NCBI RefSeq assembly: GCF_965638725.1 | Contig: NC_134975.1 | Location: forward strand, 434,861 to 498,860 | Direction: 5' to 3' | Origin: Aptenodytes patagonicus | Lineage: Eukaryota; Chordata; Aves; Sphenisciformes; Spheniscidae | Length of the DNA stretch: 64,000 bases | In this document: positions 60,315 to 64,000 of the stretch, in pieces | How positions within the stretch are numbered: position 1 is the stretch's first letter | Layout of the letters: each line of letters starts with the position of its first letter | Position numbers and translations under genes: made by a program | Notes under the pieces: generated by a model | Databases searched by the model: none | The model's input: only the letters and a program-made list of their open reading frames with translations | What the model was told of the DNA's origin: nothing

Positions 60315-60730
60315 GGGGTCTGGAGAACAAGTCTTATGAGGAGCGGCTGAGGGAACTGGGGTTGTTCAGCCTGGAGAAAAGGAGGCTGAGGGGAGACCTC
60401 ATCGCTCTCTACAACTCCCTGAAAGGAGGTTGTAGCGAGGTGGGGGTCGGTCTCTTCTCCCAAGGAACAAGCGATAGGACGAGAGGAAACGGCCTCAAGT
60501 TGCGGCAGGGGAGGTTTAGATTGGATGTGAGGAAAAATGTCTTTACTGAAAGAGTGGTGAAACATTGGAACAGGCTGCCCAGGGAAGTGGTGGAGTCCCC
60601 ATCCCTGGAAGTATTTAAAAGACGAGTAGATGAGGCACTTAGGGACATGGTTTAGTGGGCATGGTGGTGTTGGGTTGACGGTTGGACTCGATGATCTTAG
60701 AGGCCTTTTCCAACCTCAATGATTCTAAGT
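60315..60730 (+). mobile_element. CR1 LINE 3' end, plus strand
   Basis: The sequence carries the CR1 ORF2 end ([20 protein letters not shown]) and the 3' UTR through GGTTGGACTCGATGATCTTA and CAATGATTCT. It is heavily 5'-truncated. It belongs to the same subfamily type as the copy at 44.4 kb, which has the opposite orientation. Confidence 0.93.
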
Positions 60731-60834
60731 CTCATAAAAATGCAAACTCATAAATGTTGCTGATAGAGTCGGGTATAAGGTTTTACCAAAGCAAACTGTG
60801 CTCATTTCTCCTTCACCTGGGATGAAGCTCCTGT

Positions 60835-62849
60835 TTATGGGGTCTTTTTTGATGGATATGCTTTTTGCTGCCAGAGGATGTAGTTGTCTGGTCTGCTGCA
60901 GAGCCAGTTCTTCTTGGTGTGGCACAGGGATGAGCTGATCCTCTCCTGGTTGAGGTATGCACAGGATCCACCACCCCGCACCTCAAACCTGCAATGCAGA
61001 CGTGCTCAGGAGAGCAAGAAAAGGAGGAAAAGAAGAAAGCTACCCCCAAAAAAATTAAGAAAAGCTGGGATTTCCTCTCTAGGAGAGAAGGGGTGGCGTT
61101 TGGCTGAGGGTATCTAATAGGGGATTGGTGTGCAGCATCCTTGGTCCATCCCAAACCTCCCATGGAAAGCCAGGGGCTGCTTGGGCACGGTGGCAGGAGA
61201 AGGTCCCCATCCCAGGACGGGTCATCCCAGACCCTCTAAGAAATCCCATCCAAGCGGGGAGAAGCAACGCAACAGCCCCCCGGGGCCATTTCCAACCACA
61301 CCAAGAAGGAAATCTGCCCCAGTTGCCAACCCCAAGCACCCAACATGGACAGAGGGACCGACCAGTTGTTGAAGGCTGTGCCGTTGGTCCACCACCACCT
61401 CCCATCCTTCTCCTTTTGCAGCCCAAACCAATGGTTAGCTTCGCCTTTATAGCGTTTAATGAAGGCCTTTAAAGCAGAGAAACATCATGTTTTAGCTAGT
61501 CTTGTCTTCCCCACCTCCTCTTTTCTACCTGTGGCCATCACCCCACCCAGAGATGGTGCTTTCCCTGAGGCATCTGCTCCTGGCTACAGCATTGGGTGCA
61601 ATTTGGGGCCAAGCAGGTATTTGGTCTGGTTTTGTTTTTTTTTGCTCCCCCTTTTTTTTTTTGGCCTCTTTTTTGTTTTCTTTTTCCATGTTTCCTACCC
61701 TGGTGCTAGCGCAGGGGCTCAAGCACAGTTCTCACCAGTTCATCCATGGTGCTTATAAGGGCCAGTGAAGCTCCCAGGGCCTCACACCTTTCCTGACTGG
61801 TCATCCAATTGTCCTCGGCCTCAGAAAAATAATAGCATTTCCCTTGGAAACCAAGCCAGGTGTCTGGGCACACGTGGGAGAAGTCCGGGTGAGGCAAAGA
61901 GCGTCCCAAATGTACAACTGAGAAAGAAAAAGCTGAGTGAGATGCACGGGCAGCACTAAAAAGCAGGAAAATAGGATTTATTATTTTTTTCCTAGAAGCT
62001 TCAGGGGGGGAATTGGCGACAATGCCCTTGGGAAAGTGAATGGCGTAACCCAGCGAGGAGCCAGGATGCCTGGATCACAGTTTAGGGAAAAAAGGGGGTG
62101 TCCGTCCCCCCTGAAGCGGGCTTGGTGCTTTGCTTGGGAAGCATCCCCTGATGCTGGGAAAATCCTGCGATCCCCCCTTCCCCGAAACAGGGGCACCTGG
62201 TCCAGATCCTCTCCATGGGGGATGCCTGGATGGGACTCACCAGCCAAGGCCACCAGCAGGACGAAGATGGTGAGCACCAGCACCACGCACACGGGGATGA
62301 AAACCCGCAACAAGCGGGATCTTTCCCTGTCTGACTTCTCGGTGTTGGAGCCTGGGGGAGGAAAGAGCAGGAGAGGGTGTGGGCTGGGTCCTTTCCTCCC
62401 TCCACCTCCTTTGCCCTTTTTCTGCTGGATCCTCAGTCCATCCCAAGCCCTGGTTGGGACGGGGACCTTTTTGGGGCTCAGGAGGGTGGGGAGAGCTCGC
62501 AGAGGCTCAAGGGGCTGCCCGCAAGGCAGGGAGAGCAGACGTGTGTCCTTCAAAGGCACCAATGTGTGTTTGAGGACCTGGAGATGGATTTAGGCTTTTC
62601 AGCCTTTCAAGGTGGCCACATCATGAAATTTAGGGTAGATGTGCTTGGGTCCATCTGCACCCACCCAAAAACTCCGTCCCCATCCCACTGGTGCTCCACC
62701 GGAGCGAGATGCTCTTCCCACCTGCCCTCACCCAGAGCGTTGTTTTTTTCCCCAGCATTACCCTGTTTGTACTCTTTCTCTACATCGTTGCAGTTACTCA
62801 ACACTTCCTCTTGGTCTGAACAATTTGGTTCTTTGGCTCCTTTCCCCAT
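60835..62849 (-). CDS. Blec-like type II C-type lectin, complete
   Basis: Five exons join in frame (639 bases, 212 residues): 62762-62849, 62241-62351, 61736-61917, 61363-61466 and 60835-60988. The start ATG at 62849 gives a polar cytoplasmic part (MGKGAKEPNCSDQEEVLSNC) without an ITIM. A transmembrane span follows (VFIPVCVVLVLTIFVLLVALA). The CTLD reads CPDTWLGFQGKCYYFSEAEDNW, WFGLQKEKDGRWWW, CAYLNQERISSSLC, NWLCSRP. Exon 4 uses the weaker donor GTCGGT, which keeps the WF junction in frame. Canonical Ca-binding motifs are absent. The C-terminal tail after the CTLD is short and basic (YPSKKTP). It is a close relative of the gene at 48-50 kb and resembles Blec/CD69/Clr-type ligands or activation markers. 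Confidence 0.88.
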
Positions 62850-64000
62850 CGTGGGCTGAGAAGGACCGGACTGTCGTGCGACCCAGGGGCTCGTGTTCAG
62901 CCAGCGTCTGCAGGGAGACCGCTCCTCAGGCTGCACGTTAACAAGGAAAAGGCTGAGAAAGTCTGCAGCCAGTCATGCCTCCCGCCTTTGCAAGATCCCA
63001 TCAAGCCATCCAGAGCCTTTTTTTTTTTTTTTTGCCTCTGCAACGCTCCAAGACCTCGTGGGCACCAGGTACCATGGGAAGCCATGGCAGGGGAGCACGT
63101 TTGTCCTATGCTAAAAACACACTGGGGGGGAAAAGAAAGACAGAAAGAAGACAGACAAAGAAGGACAAAGCGAGAGAAGATGAAGAGGGGGAGGGGAAAA
63201 AAAAAGAGGGAGGAGAGAAAGAGAGAAAGGGGAGAGGGGAGAAAGAGAGAAAGGGGAGAGGGGAGAAAGAGAGAAAGGGGAGAGGGAAGGAAAAAAAGTG
63301 GAGAGGAGAGAAAAGAAGGGATGTTTAAAGGGAGTTTAAATATTAAAAGATATTAAAAGAAAAATATGAGTTACTAACTACTGACAGTTTAAAGGGATTT
63401 TAAGGGTTTACGAAGGAGCCAAGGGGTCAGGAGCTGTCACTGCAGTGAGAGAGCAAACTCCCTGAGGGGTCAAACCAGAGCTCGGAGTTTGACCCCCCGC
63501 AAGAAACCCACAGGAGGGGAAGAAACAGCTTAAAACAAAACTACTGCTGATGTTGAAGTTGCCTGCGTAGCAGCTGCTCGCAGCAAACTTGTTTTGTTCT
63601 CCGGAAAACCTTAATCTCCGTTCACCCTTATCTCAGTTCCTCCAGCGCCTGAGCTTGCATGGAGCAAAGGGCACACTTGTTTTCCTGTAGCTGAGCCAAT
63701 GGGTTGCACCAGCATTTATTCCCGCCCCGGGCATTGTGTAATTACATTACAAAATAAACCAATAGGAGCCTACCAAGGACGCACCCCGACAAGCTGGGCT
63801 TGGTGCAACAATAAAATTTGGTTCTGGGAATAAGGTCTAAAGCCACGTAGGGGCAGGTTGTGGTTGTCGGTAAATAAGGAAGAAGCGCAAAGAATTTCCC
63901 TTCCCCTGCACGGGGGATTTGCAGGAGGGAAATTCAGTGCTTGAGGATGTGCTCGGGTATAGCGCTTCAGAAGCAGTTTGAGGGTTAAATTTGGCAGTAG
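62850..64000. other. Upstream region of the second Blec-like gene
   Basis: It contains a GA-rich purine tract at about 63120-63310, CCAAT motifs near 63695 and 63759, and an inverted repeat at about 63457-63492. No exon was recognised to the window end. Confidence 0.45.
63120..63310 (+). repeat. GA-rich tract with a roughly 23-base repeat
   Basis: Almost pure purine on the plus strand. A GAGAAAGGGGAGAGGGGAGAAA unit is repeated about three times in its second half. Confidence 0.85.

Overview
This window looks like bird genomic DNA from the extended MHC-B (B-locus) neighbourhood, which in birds lies on a GC-rich microchromosome. The evidence is the combination of B30.2/TRIM genes, TRIM41 next to RACK1, 21-base heptad exons of the BG/butyrophilin kind, small type II C-type lectins of the Blec and B-NK kind, avian CR1 LINE 3' ends and a solo avian LTR. 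The species cannot be fixed from the sequence. Very long homopolymers, a 200-N gap and probable one-base indels in a GC-rich exon suggest a long-read assembly that was not fully polished.

Layout. 1-203: first exon (RING) of a TRIM gene on the minus strand that runs off the left edge. 2.06-8.41 kb: a complete six-exon TRIM gene (464 codons) on the minus strand. 11.05-11.73 kb: three tRNA genes or relics on the minus strand (Lys-CTT, Val-CAC, and a damaged Lys-CTT-like one). 11.8-20.2 kb: CpG-rich promoter and TRIM41 on the plus strand. 21.3-26.1 kb: RACK1 (317 codons, 8 exons, minus strand) with intronic SNORD95-like and two SNORD96-like snoRNAs; its first exon sits between two oppositely oriented copies of one minisatellite. 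29.3-33.8 kb: a plus-strand array of 21-base heptad exons with no visible Ig-domain exon. 34.10-34.30 kb: assembly gap. 34.35-35.74 kb: three minus-strand exons of a TRIM-like gene without RING or B-box, cut by the gap. 37.6-40.7 kb: a B30.2 exon on the plus strand, preceded by a 1.6 kb minisatellite. 40.7-44.2 kb: successive tandem arrays. 44.4-45.1 kb: CR1. 48.07-50.24 kb: Blec-like lectin (minus). 51.9-55.4 kb: tandem arrays with higher-order structure. 56.09-59.54 kb: B-NK-like lectin with an ITIM-type motif (plus). 60.0-60.7 kb: solo LTR fragment abutting a CR1 3' end. 60.84-62.85 kb: a second Blec-like lectin (minus).

How the genes fit together. The TRIM/B30.2 genes are probable ubiquitin-ligase or immune-recognition proteins. 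RACK1 is a ribosomal and signalling scaffold whose introns host rRNA-modifying snoRNAs. The lectin group pairs an ITIM-bearing NK-receptor-like gene with two Blec-type genes that could encode its ligands, an arrangement reminiscent of NKR-P1/Clr linkage in mammals. No classical MHC class I or II gene lies in the window. I found no obviously unprecedented system; the most notable items are the heptad-exon array, the RING-less TRIM, the inverted minisatellites around the RACK1 promoter, the duplicated SNORD96-like genes and the patchwork tRNA.
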